The translations under genes were made by a program, and so were the position numbers. From contig DMCY01000019.1 in assembly GCA_003451675.1 (NCBI GenBank), positions 1 through 64,000 on the forward strand: 64,000 nucleotides of DNA. Direction: 5' to 3'. The notes beneath the pieces were generated by a model that was given only the letters and a program-made list of their open reading frames with translations, had not been told where the DNA came from and did no database searches. Positions 40,623-48,148 of this stretch are shown piece by piece. How positions within the stretch are numbered: the first letter of the stretch is position 1; each line of letters starts with the position of its first letter. This DNA is from Candidatus Atribacteria bacterium. GTDB lineage: Bacteria > Atribacterota > JS1 > SB-45 > 34-128.

Positions 40623-41957
40623 TTAGATTACAGTCAGTTTTATGCTATCAATCAAAAAAGAGGGGACATAAACAGAACCGTCAATTCCATATTCTCTATC
40701 TTTAGAAATTTCAATAATACTATTAAACAAGTTTATCAAATTACTTTGGAAAAATACTCTTGCACGCCCTAATAATCCTTTATTATTTATTAAATATCCT
40801 TCTGAAGTCACTTGAAAATCGCTAGTATTTGGGTTTATCCCGGAAGCAATACCCATTAGATCATCGATGATAAAAATTTGATTATATCTGTTAATAATCT
40901 CTTCTGTCGAAAAAATTCCAGCTTCAACAGAAATAGATGTAGCTTTTACCTTTGGCATTTGCTGATAACTATCGCGCCACGCAGAAGAAGTACTAGCAAT
41001 CTTCATTTTAGTTCCATACTTAGTATCAGAAATAATATTACATAATTCCCCTTTTTCAATTATTTTTACCTCTCGTCTGGAAATTCCTTCTCGGTCAATA
41101 TTTGCATTATAAATTTTGTTAATTTTAGAGTTTTCAACGATAGTTAGTTGATTACCAAAAGAAATATTAGCATTTTTATTTGAGATAAAGCTTCTTTTAT
41201 GAAAAATTGATTCACTAGTAAGTAAAGATAAAAATACATATATTATTATAGAAACTGCATTATGGGTTAGTAAAATTGGACAATCAATAATTTTTTTCCG
41301 CAATGAAGCAATAATCTTAGTATTAGCTACTTTCTTTGCCTGGGAAATAACTTCATCTACATCTATTTTGGCTACTTTTGGGGAAATAGTAGTTATAATG
41401 AAACATTCATCTAATTTCTCATTTTTCAAATGGAAATTGAATCCTAATGAATATAAATTGGCGGTACCACCTCCTTGAACTTGTACAGTATTTATTAATA
41501 AAAATTGCTCTATTTTACTATAAAAATAAATATTTTTAAGACTTAAACCTGTTTTATACGCTTTCTCATCAATAACTTTAAATAAATCTTCATCCAAATA
41601 ATCTAATGGGTTAATATCGCTACTTGAAAATTTAGGAATAAAATGACACTGTGATTTTTTTCTAACAAAGGGGATATAAAAATTATTATTGGTAAATTTT
41701 ATATTTTCTCTTGCATCTTCAAGTGCACTATTGATATCATCTTCACTAAATCCGGGCCGTGACGAAAAACCTATTCTCTTTCCATCAAAAACTCTTGCGG
41801 CAATCCCCATGTCTGAAAACAAAGAGTAATTTTTTTCTTGTTTATCATTTATTTCAAAACAATGTGTTTCTTTATTAGAAAAATATATCTCAGCATGACT
41901 TTCTTTCTTTAGTACTTTTTTTATATTGCTCTCTAACTCATAAATATTCCCTTTCAT
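40623..41957 (-). CDS. tldE: TldE/PmbA-family subunit of the RiPP cluster
   Basis: A 444-residue homologue of PmbA/TldE, the non-catalytic partner of the TldD metalloprotease. Together they trim leader peptides, as in microcin B17 maturation. Visible family features are the N-terminal SNKETHCFEIND with AARVFDGKRIGFSSRPG, and the C-terminal IDDLMGIASGINPNTSDFQVTSEGYLI segment. It has no HExxxH, as expected for TldE. Its ATG overlaps the tldD stop by 4 bases. As the last gene of the cluster it is translationally coupled to tldD. Confidence 0.85.
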   Translation of the reverse strand: MKGNIYELESNIKKVLKKESHAEIYFSNKETHCFEINDKQEKNYSLFSDMGIAARVFDGKRIGFSSRPGFSEDDINSALEDARENIKFTNNNFYIPFVRKKSQCHFIPKFSSSDINPLDYLDEDLFKVIDEKAYKTGLSLKNIYFYSKIEQFLLINTVQVQGGGTANLYSLGFNFHLKNEKLDECFIITTISPKVAKIDVDEVISQAKKVANTKIIASLRKKIIDCPILLTHNAVSIIIYVFLSLLTSESIFHKRSFISNKNANISFGNQLTIVENSKINKIYNANIDREGISRREVKIIEKGELCNIISDTKYGTKMKIASTSSAWRDSYQQMPKVKATSISVEAGIFSTEEIINRYNQIFIIDDLMGIASGINPNTSDFQVTSEGYLINNKGLLGRARVFFQSNLINLFNSIIEISKDREYGIDGSVYVPSFLIDSIKLTVI

Positions 41958-43357
41958 CTTGAACCACCTATTTTTTGTGAAGAAATTCGTAATGTGGGCT
42001 GGCCATAAGATACATCCACCATTTGTCCACTTTTACCACAATCTCCAATTTCAAATTTCAAATCGTTGCCAATAACATCGATTTTTGATAAAATATCTAA
42101 TGTGTTCCCAGCGTATAAAAATGGTTTTATAGCCTCTGTAATTTCTCCATTTTCAATAAAAAATCCACTATTTATACCAAAAATAAAATCACCTGTTTGA
42201 GTATTCACTTCTCCCCCTGAAAATTCAGTCGCATAAATACCTTTTTTTGTATCTTTTATTATCTCTTCGGGTAAATGTATACCTGGTTCAATATATGTAT
42301 TCCTCATTCTACAAATTGGTTGAAATTGATATGATTCTCTACGCCCATTGCCAGTACATTTTAAATTTAACTTTTTAGCTGTCCTTATATCAGTCATAAT
42401 ACCATCAACAATTCCATTTTTAATAAGATAAACAGGGTTAGATAATGTTCCTTCAGAATCATAGGGTTCATAGACCCAGTCACCTCTTGTATCACCACGA
42501 TCAGTAATTGTAATAAAGTCTGGTGCTACTTTTTTACCCCACATTTTCGAGAAAATGCTATCATTATCTATAATTGCATCTGCTTCTAATGCATGTCCAC
42601 ATGCCTCATGTATAAGAATTCCTCCTGCACCTGGAGCCAAAACCAGATCTAATCGACCTGGTTTAACAATTTTTAACTTTAAATATTTTTTTGCCTCTTC
42701 AACCAAATCAAAACCATTTTTTAAGATTAACTCTTTAAAATCAATATTATTACCTTTAGAAAAACTTTTTTTTGTTTTAGTCATTAATTCCCCTTCTATA
42801 TTAAATATCAAATTTATCTTGGCTTTCAATTTACTTTCAACCCATTCCCTAACTTTGCCTTTTCTATCAAGTACTATAACTTTTTTAAAACTACCAGAAA
42901 TATGACATGAGAGATCGTATAAATTTACCTCGTTGCGTGCAAATTTTTCTAAATTGTCAAAATAATTATTTGCTTCTTCGTAAGGTAAATCAAATTTACA
43001 ATAAAGAGAATTATTTTGACTTGCAAAGTAGTTATTTTTAGTCTGAGAATTTGTATCCCAAATTTTGTTTGAAAGTAATTTTTCTGAAGCAGTTTCAAAT
43101 AATTCATATATATTTTTATATTCAGCAAGAGTTTTACAGATATATATTTGATTATTCTTTTGGTTAAGACGTAAGCCTGCACCACGTTTACTCGAAAGAA
43201 ATGGCCCTACCCTTTCCGTTAAACCCAAATACCAACTTAACCCAACAACTTCTTCGACATAAAGATCTGTATAGTCTGCCATATTCATTAATTTCTTCTG
43301 AAATTCAGATAGTTCACTAAAATCAATTTGTTCTATTGAAAAATTATATTTTTTCAT
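41954..43357 (-). CDS. tldD: TldD-family metalloprotease of the RiPP cluster
   Basis: A 467-residue TldD homologue and the catalytic half of the TldD/TldE protease. The zinc motif is HEACGH at residues 250-255, and the third ligand is probably the cysteine of the C-terminal GDCGKSGQ. The CRMRNTYIEPG segment is also conserved. With a precursor peptide and radical SAM enzyme upstream, a role in cutting the modified peptide is likely (inference). The start ATG has AGGAGCG upstream and overlaps the permease 3' end by 14 bases. Confidence 0.87.
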   Translation of the reverse strand: MKKYNFSIEQIDFSELSEFQKKLMNMADYTDLYVEEVVGLSWYLGLTERVGPFLSSKRGAGLRLNQKNNQIYICKTLAEYKNIYELFETASEKLLSNKIWDTNSQTKNNYFASQNNSLYCKFDLPYEEANNYFDNLEKFARNEVNLYDLSCHISGSFKKVIVLDRKGKVREWVESKLKAKINLIFNIEGELMTKTKKSFSKGNNIDFKELILKNGFDLVEEAKKYLKLKIVKPGRLDLVLAPGAGGILIHEACGHALEADAIIDNDSIFSKMWGKKVAPDFITITDRGDTRGDWVYEPYDSEGTLSNPVYLIKNGIVDGIMTDIRTAKKLNLKCTGNGRRESYQFQPICRMRNTYIEPGIHLPEEIIKDTKKGIYATEFSGGEVNTQTGDFIFGINSGFFIENGEITEAIKPFLYAGNTLDILSKIDVIGNDLKFEIGDCGKSGQMVDVSYGQPTLRISSQKIGGSR

Positions 43358-44675
43358 AATCTCTTTTCGCTCCTTTTATAAATATGTAATTACACAGAAA
43401 AGTAGGAAAACTAATTAAAAAAAGATATAAAGGAGAAAAATGAAGAGCACTAAAAAAATATCCTATAAATATAATTAAACCAATTATGTATCTCAGAGAA
43501 ACAACCCTCATATTGCTAAAACTCTTGGTAACAGTTAGCAATGGTAATAATATGCCTAATACAAAGTTTACTAATATAATTCTTATTAAAACATTTGGCG
43601 GATTCAAAATAAATATAATAACAGTTAAGGAAATGATAGAAATTATCAAAGGAATAAGCAACATTCCCGATAAAAATTCTTTAGAAGATAACGGAATCAT
43701 AAAACCTTTTTTTTGTTTTTGTATAGTTTGATAAGACGAATTGGCAAATGTAGTTGTGAATCCAAAAACAATTATTATACCCCCAATGAAAAATGAACTC
43801 TGACCACCAGATTTCATTAAATAGACAGCAAAGGCCATTTGAGCAAAAAGCATAAGCCATAAACTAAATGATAATCTCGAATAGATTATTAATTCCTTAA
43901 ATACTAGTGATTTCCACCCAGGCCAGTATAATTTTTTGCCCCACTTATTATCAGCCGTGTCTTTCTTTTGTTCATACATCAAAGTCAGCAATCCTGCCCA
44001 ATTTCCTTCAAAAAAATATTTTTTACTTAAATAAGCAAATCTACAATGTTCCATAAATTTAGGCCATTGAATCTGTTCAACAATCATAATTGATAGCAAA
44101 AAACTTACAAGTGAAGCGAATACCCAAAAGACAATACTACCTTTAATCGGAAAAAAGATGATAACTAAAGAAAATGCTATAAACTGACATAAGATTTTTT
44201 TGAATCTAATTTTTAAATTATAATTTAACCATGATATATTTGTCAAAAAGATGAGGGATAGTGCCAATACAACACTATTGACAGTAACCAGATGGTTCAA
44301 TCCCAAAAACGGGAAAAGAATAAAAACAAGTATTAGTACTGGGATATAGTTTAATAACAATTTTATTGCAATAATGAGTTTTACATTAAACGGTCCAGTA
44401 ATAATGTAGTATATACCGGGGATAGAAAAAAAGATAGGTGGATATTTACTAAAGAAAATCTTGTTTAAAGCAAAGATGATAAAGATAATTGAAAATAACG
44501 ATGTAAAAAAATTTTGAGAAACTACTTTCTCGTTTATCATTCTGAATGATTCCTGTATAATTGCCAATAATATAATTATAGCAAATAATTCCAGTAATAT
44601 TTTTTGCAAATGACTTTTGATGAATCTATACTCATTCTTTAATAGCAGTAAACCTATCTGAAAATAACACAACAA
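43344..44675 (-). CDS. ABC-2-type transporter permease of the RiPP cluster
   Basis: A 443-residue hydrophobic protein with about ten to twelve membrane segments and no recognisable soluble domain. It lies 12 bases after the ABC ATPase gene and should be its membrane partner. Together they could export the mature peptide or give self-immunity. The start is TTG at 44673-44675 with GGAGG 6 bases upstream, and the next codon is also TTG. Assignment rests on topology and position, not on a sequence signature. Confidence 0.75.
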   Translation of the reverse strand: MLCYFQIGLLLLKNEYRFIKSHLQKILLELFAIIILLAIIQESFRMINEKVVSQNFFTSLFSIIFIIFALNKIFFSKYPPIFFSIPGIYYIITGPFNVKLIIAIKLLLNYIPVLILVFILFPFLGLNHLVTVNSVVLALSLIFLTNISWLNYNLKIRFKKILCQFIAFSLVIIFFPIKGSIVFWVFASLVSFLLSIMIVEQIQWPKFMEHCRFAYLSKKYFFEGNWAGLLTLMYEQKKDTADNKWGKKLYWPGWKSLVFKELIIYSRLSFSLWLMLFAQMAFAVYLMKSGGQSSFFIGGIIIVFGFTTTFANSSYQTIQKQKKGFMIPLSSKEFLSGMLLIPLIISIISLTVIIFILNPPNVLIRIILVNFVLGILLPLLTVTKSFSNMRVVSLRYIIGLIIFIGYFFSALHFSPLYLFLISFPTFLCNYIFIKGAKRDYEKI

Positions 44676-44687
44676 AAATTACCTCCT

Positions 44688-45428
44688 TTAACCTTCGATA
44701 AACTTGAGGAATATCTCTTCTAAAGAAAGATCTTTGTCTTGAGCAAAATCAATTCTTTCATTCATCTCTTGCTGACTTCCGCTGGCTATTATTTCACCCT
44801 GATTCAAAAAAATATATTTATCACAAAAAGTTTGGGCTAAGTCCAGAAGATGGGTGGAAACAAAAATGCTTTTACCTTTATCTTTATATTTTAGGAAAAG
44901 GTCTTTTAATTTCCTGATAGAACCCGGGTCTAAACCGAAAAACGGTTCATCAGCAATTAGTAAGTCAAAATCCCTAATAAAAGCACAACTAATCATAAAT
45001 TTCTGCTTGGTTCCTTTGGATAATTTATCTGGAAATTTCTTTAAATGCTTTTCTAAATTTAAGTACTCAATTAAAAATTCTTTCCTTTTTTGATATTCAT
45101 TTTTAGGAAGTTTGAATAACATAGCAACAAATTGAAGATGCTCTTCTAAAGTAAGATCTTCATAATAGATTGGTTGCTCTGGAATATAGGAAATATGGGA
45201 AGCAATCTCCTTTTGTTTTTTCAAGATCTGATCATTATAATAAATATCACCCTGGTCTTTTTCAATAAGTCCTAATATACTCTGCATTGTTGTAGTTTTC
45301 CCGGCACCATTTGGTCCAATCAGGCCAACAATTTCACCAGATTTAACCGTAAAAGAAATTTCATTTAATACTTTTTTTGAATTGTATTTTTTAGTTAAAT
45401 TATTAACTTCTAAAATATTTTTCTTCAC
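44688..45428 (-). CDS. ABC transporter ATPase of the RiPP cluster
   Basis: ATP-binding subunit of about 246 residues. Walker A is GLIGPNGAGKTTTMQSILGL, the Q-loop region is SYIPEQPIYYEDLTLEEHL, the signature is LSKGTKQKFMISCAF and Walker B is FDLLIADEPFFGLDPGS. The switch histidine is in VSTHLLDLA. The open frame extends 59 codons upstream, but most of that overlaps the radical SAM gene and is not ABC-like. A GTG at 45426-45428 gives the normal N-terminus (KKNILEVNNLTKKY), though its ribosome-binding site is weak. Confidence 0.85.
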   Translation of the reverse strand: MKKNILEVNNLTKKYNSKKVLNEISFTVKSGEIVGLIGPNGAGKTTTMQSILGLIEKDQGDIYYNDQILKKQKEIASHISYIPEQPIYYEDLTLEEHLQFVAMLFKLPKNEYQKRKEFLIEYLNLEKHLKKFPDKLSKGTKQKFMISCAFIRDFDLLIADEPFFGLDPGSIRKLKDLFLKYKDKGKSIFVSTHLLDLAQTFCDKYIFLNQGEIIASGSQQEMNERIDFAQDKDLSLEEIFLKFIEG

Positions 45429-45495
45429 TTTTACTTCTCTAATAATATTTTTAGGATATGTAAGGTCCTCAAATCTTATTTTATACCTTAATTGT

Positions 45496-46791
45496 TTAAT
45501 AAAGCAACTTTTTAAAATTCTTTTTCCAAATACAATCTTCTTTCCCTGCTTGATAAGCCATTCCGTGACAGTTAGCACAAGTATCATATACTTCACAATC
45601 ACCACAAAGGCTTTTGGTTGGGGATTTTAAATTTTTGAAAACAAATGTCTTTTTAGAAGCAAAAATATCTTCAATTTCATCTTGAACCAGATTGCCTATA
45701 ACATAATTAAAAACAGTACATGGAGTAACATCACCATTAGGTAATATATTTATACTAATATACCCTGCACCACAGTTACCTTGTTCTTTTACTTTATCAA
45801 TAAGAACGCCTTCTTCATTCTTCCCAATAAAGAAATTTTTTGTTTCATATAAGCTTTTAAATTTATTAATATCTCTTTCTATTTCTTTAAATTCGCCAAA
45901 ACTATACGCCCACTCTTTATTTTTAGCTCTTCCTAATTCCATTGTACGCCCAATAAGAACTTGTACTACTCCTCTCTTTTTACCATATTTAATTACAGAT
46001 TCCAGTTCATTTTTATTTAATGGATTCAATGTAAAAGAAATTACTACGGGTAACTTATATTTTCTTAAAGATTTTATTGCAAAATCTGCACGCTCAAAAG
46101 AATCTTTTCGACCACGAATTAAATTATGAGTCCTTGGCTGTCCATCAATACTAATTTGCCATGCAATATTTTTATAATCCTTAACCTTTTCAACAAATTC
46201 TGCTGTAAAAAGATATCCACTGGTTCCCACAACCGCAACGAAGAATCTTTTAGAAATTTCATCTAATATATTAATAAAATCTGGTCTTGCCGTTGGTTCT
46301 CCTCCAGTAATAAAAAGTTTATTAACTCCCATTTTTTGAAGTTTCTTCAGAATGATCAGAACTTCTTCAGAGTCCATTTCCTTTTTTATACTATAACCTG
46401 CAGAGTTATAGCAATGTTTACATCTTAATGGGCATTTTCTAGTTAATTCTATACTTGCAGCCATTGGTATCACACAATAAAAATTTCCATATACTTTCCC
46501 ACTTTTTAACGAATTAGGTAACTGTTTGTTTACAACTACATATCCTCGATTAATACTGTCACATAAAAATTTCTTGACTAGTTTTTCCGTCCTATTATAT
46601 TCTTCAGAATAACGGGAAGCCATTTCATTAATTATTTGAGTAACACTTTTATTCCCATCACATAATTCTAATATTTCAGCCCCGGTTTTATTCACCAAAT
46701 CATATTCCATAGAAGCTTCATTCCACTTATATAATACAGAATCTCCATACTGTTTTATCAAAACATAAGGATCTACAAATAAAGGATTCAT
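45496..46791 (-). CDS. Radical SAM/SPASM peptide-modifying enzyme with PqqD-like domain
   Basis: Predicted maturase of the adjacent small peptide. Residues about 1-90 form a PqqD-like recognition domain (NKTGAEILELCDGNKSVTQI, then RGYVVV). The radical SAM core starts near 112 with C120, C124 and C127 (ELTRKCPLRCKHCYNS) and GGEP at 163-166. The C-terminal SPASM domain has cysteines at 340, 358, 396, 399, 405, 408 and 420, enough for two auxiliary iron-sulfur clusters. Such enzymes make thioether (sactipeptide or ranthipeptide) or carbon-carbon links. The start ATG follows TTGGAGG. A stem-loop separates it from the peptide gene. Confidence 0.9.
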   Translation of the reverse strand: MNPLFVDPYVLIKQYGDSVLYKWNEASMEYDLVNKTGAEILELCDGNKSVTQIINEMASRYSEEYNRTEKLVKKFLCDSINRGYVVVNKQLPNSLKSGKVYGNFYCVIPMAASIELTRKCPLRCKHCYNSAGYSIKKEMDSEEVLIILKKLQKMGVNKLFITGGEPTARPDFINILDEISKRFFVAVVGTSGYLFTAEFVEKVKDYKNIAWQISIDGQPRTHNLIRGRKDSFERADFAIKSLRKYKLPVVISFTLNPLNKNELESVIKYGKKRGVVQVLIGRTMELGRAKNKEWAYSFGEFKEIERDINKFKSLYETKNFFIGKNEEGVLIDKVKEQGNCGAGYISINILPNGDVTPCTVFNYVIGNLVQDEIEDIFASKKTFVFKNLKSPTKSLCGDCEVYDTCANCHGMAYQAGKEDCIWKKNFKKLLY

Positions 46792-46810
46792 GATTAATAA
46801 CCTCCAAATT

Positions 46811-46841
46811 GGTTAGGGGCTATTTATTATAGCCCCTAACC
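46811..46841 (-). promoter_or_regulatory. Intercistronic hairpin between peptide and enzyme genes
   Basis: A perfect 12-bp stem (arms 46811-46822 and 46830-46841, GGTTAGGGGCTA and its complement) with a 7-base loop. No T tract follows on the minus strand, so it is more likely an mRNA-stabilising or processing hairpin, or a leaky attenuator, than a full terminator. It would let the peptide be made in excess of the enzymes. Confidence 0.75.
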
Positions 46842-46854
46842 CCCCATAATTTAA

Positions 46855-46977
46855 TTAAACAGGAGCAGCTATAAACCAAATGGCACATGGAAAACTAATC
46901 AAAGCTGGGTTCAAACCAAGAACAGCACAACCAATACATGCAGCAATTTTTTTCCCTTTATAGGTAGGCTTATTCAT
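46855..46977 (-). CDS. RiPP precursor peptide (three-cysteine, 40 residues)
   Basis: A short gene on the minus strand directly upstream of the radical SAM gene. It encodes 40 residues: a basic 10-residue N-terminus (MNKPTYKGKK) and a hydrophobic core with C14, C17 and C31 (ACIGCAVLGL, later FPCAIWFIAAPV). Aromatic residues F29, W34 and F35 lie near the last cysteine. A strong ribosome-binding site (GGGGGTGA) sits 5 bases before the ATG, and a well-formed promoter lies upstream. The near-absent leader and cysteine-rich hydrophobic core recall subtilosin A, but the cysteine pattern (CX2CX13C) differs. The mature structure and activity are unknown. Confidence 0.85.
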   Translation of the reverse strand: MNKPTYKGKKIAACIGCAVLGLNPALISFPCAIWFIAAPV

Positions 46978-47015
46978 CAAATTCACCCCCTTTTTTTATT
47001 AGGATTATACATTAT

Positions 47016-47045
47016 ATTATATGCAATCCATATAATCCCTGTCAC
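47016..47045 (-). promoter_or_regulatory. Promoter of the RiPP operon
   Basis: On the minus strand GTGACA (47040-47045) and TATAAT (47016-47021) are 18 bases apart. Predicted transcription starts near 47009, giving a leader of about 30 bases before the peptide ATG. Confidence 0.75.
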
Positions 47046-47059
47046 TATACTAAAGTATA
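47046..47059. promoter_or_regulatory. Proximal operator, TATACTAAAGTATA palindrome
   Basis: A 14-base palindrome abutting the -35 box of the peptide promoter and centred about 43 bases upstream of the predicted transcription start. This is the usual place for a class II activator such as a LuxR/NarL-type protein. Its sequence pattern repeats exactly 40 bp upstream. Confidence 0.65.
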
Positions 47060-47075
47060 AATTTTTCTGCATTAA

Positions 47076-47109
47076 CTAAAAATCCTATACTATAGTATAG
47101 GATTTTTAG
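47076..47109. promoter_or_regulatory. Distal operator inside a perfect 34-base palindrome
   Basis: The core TATACTATAGTATA at 47086-47099 matches the proximal site, exactly 40 bp away centre to centre. It is embedded in a perfect palindrome from 47076 to 47109 with A5/T5 flanks. Lying 38 bases after the regulator stop codon, the palindrome could also work as that gene's terminator. Both roles are possible. Confidence 0.65.
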
Positions 47110-47147
47110 CATTAATTTATTCAATTTTTACATTTTAGTTGATTAAA

Positions 47148-47942
47148 TTAAATCATTTTTTTATTATTATCTTCACTGCAAATTGCACTAAACCCCGAGA
47201 TTTTCCCGATAGCAGCAGAGGCATTTTTCACATCCAATTTAGTAAAGATCTGATGCTTATGATATTTTATCGTTTCTTTGGTACAGAACAGTCTATTAGC
47301 TATTTCGTCTTCCGTCTTTCCTTTAGCCAATAAAACTAATATTTCTTTCTCCTGTTTACTTAGCATATCTTCATATTTACTAAATTGAGGAAATTTTAGT
47401 TCATTTAATATCTTATCAGATAATAATTTAACAAGCGCTAACTGTTCTTTTTGCATATCGTAGGCAATAGTAGAAACATCCAGATATCCAATTGTTTTAT
47501 CCAAAATTTTCAATGGTACTGCCGCACAATACCATTTCCGAAAAAATTTGCAAAAATGCTGTTCTGGGGTAAGATATACTGGCCGCTTTAACTGTGAAGC
47601 TAAGCATATGGCATTAATACCACAACTGTTCTCCTGAAAAGAAATACCTGGTTTGATACCATTATTAACAAGTCTCTTTGTTAATGAATTGTCCCCGGCT
47701 ATCGATAATAAAATCGTATCTTTATCTGTTAATAAAAAGAAATAATTTCCGGTTATCAAGTTAATAATATCGTCAATACAATCTTTAAATATCCTTATAA
47801 ATTCATCATATTTATTAAATTTTTCCTTCAATCTTCGCCCACTTAAAAAATGTTGAGGTTTATTAATCGTAGAATTTAAACCATTTTTAATGCATCTCTG
47901 CCATGCTTTAACAACTTCATCTTGGGGAATGAAAAATTCCAT
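47148..47942 (-). CDS. LuxR-type regulator with AcoR-like GAF sensor domain
   Basis: A 264-residue regulator. The N-terminal two thirds resembles the GAF-type sensor of acetoin-operon activators (AcoR-like): GISFQENSCGINAICLAS, PVYLTPEQHFCKFFRKWYC, then KTIGYLDVS. A LuxR/GerE helix-turn-helix occupies about 194-250 (LSKQEKEILVLLAKGKTEDE, then TKETIKYHKHQIFTKLDVKN). It lies immediately upstream of the peptide operon, in the same orientation. It is the likely activator binding the paired palindromes (inference). The start ATG follows TTGGAGGGATAG. Its inducing signal is unknown. Confidence 0.85.
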   Translation of the reverse strand: MEFFIPQDEVVKAWQRCIKNGLNSTINKPQHFLSGRRLKEKFNKYDEFIRIFKDCIDDIINLITGNYFFLLTDKDTILLSIAGDNSLTKRLVNNGIKPGISFQENSCGINAICLASQLKRPVYLTPEQHFCKFFRKWYCAAVPLKILDKTIGYLDVSTIAYDMQKEQLALVKLLSDKILNELKFPQFSKYEDMLSKQEKEILVLLAKGKTEDEIANRLFCTKETIKYHKHQIFTKLDVKNASAAIGKISGFSAICSEDNNKKMI

Positions 47943-47989
47943 TTCTATCCCTCCAATAATCTTGAAGTATTGTCAGAAGTTTTTAGTTT

Positions 47990-48147
47990 TGAATTACAGT
48001 TTTTCGCTTTTAGCTATGGACCAATAGACAGGCGAGACGCCTGTCCTACGGGCAAACACAAGGTCTGCCCGCCCCTACAACTTATCAACTATCAACCATC
48101 TGATTGGTAGACCTAAAAAATTGGTAAATTATTTAACTGGTTAATGG
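47990..48147. repeat. Tandem palindromes between ade and the luxR-type gene
   Basis: ACAGGCGAGACGCCTGT with CCTACGGG tail (about 48030-48052) is followed directly by GGGCAAACACAAGGTCTGCCC ending in CCCCTAC (about 48050-48077). Short CAACTATCAACCATC and GGTTAATGG pieces follow. Confidence 0.75.
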
Positions 48148-48148
48148 T

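Noticed and set aside
42949..43185. Minus-strand frame inside tldD
   Set aside because: Out-of-frame shadow of tldD with no start site of its own.
46995..47010. Second -10 box (TATAAT) closer to the peptide ATG
   Set aside because: Its nearest TTGCAT -35 candidate is only 11 bases away, whereas the upstream pair has the correct 18-base spacing.
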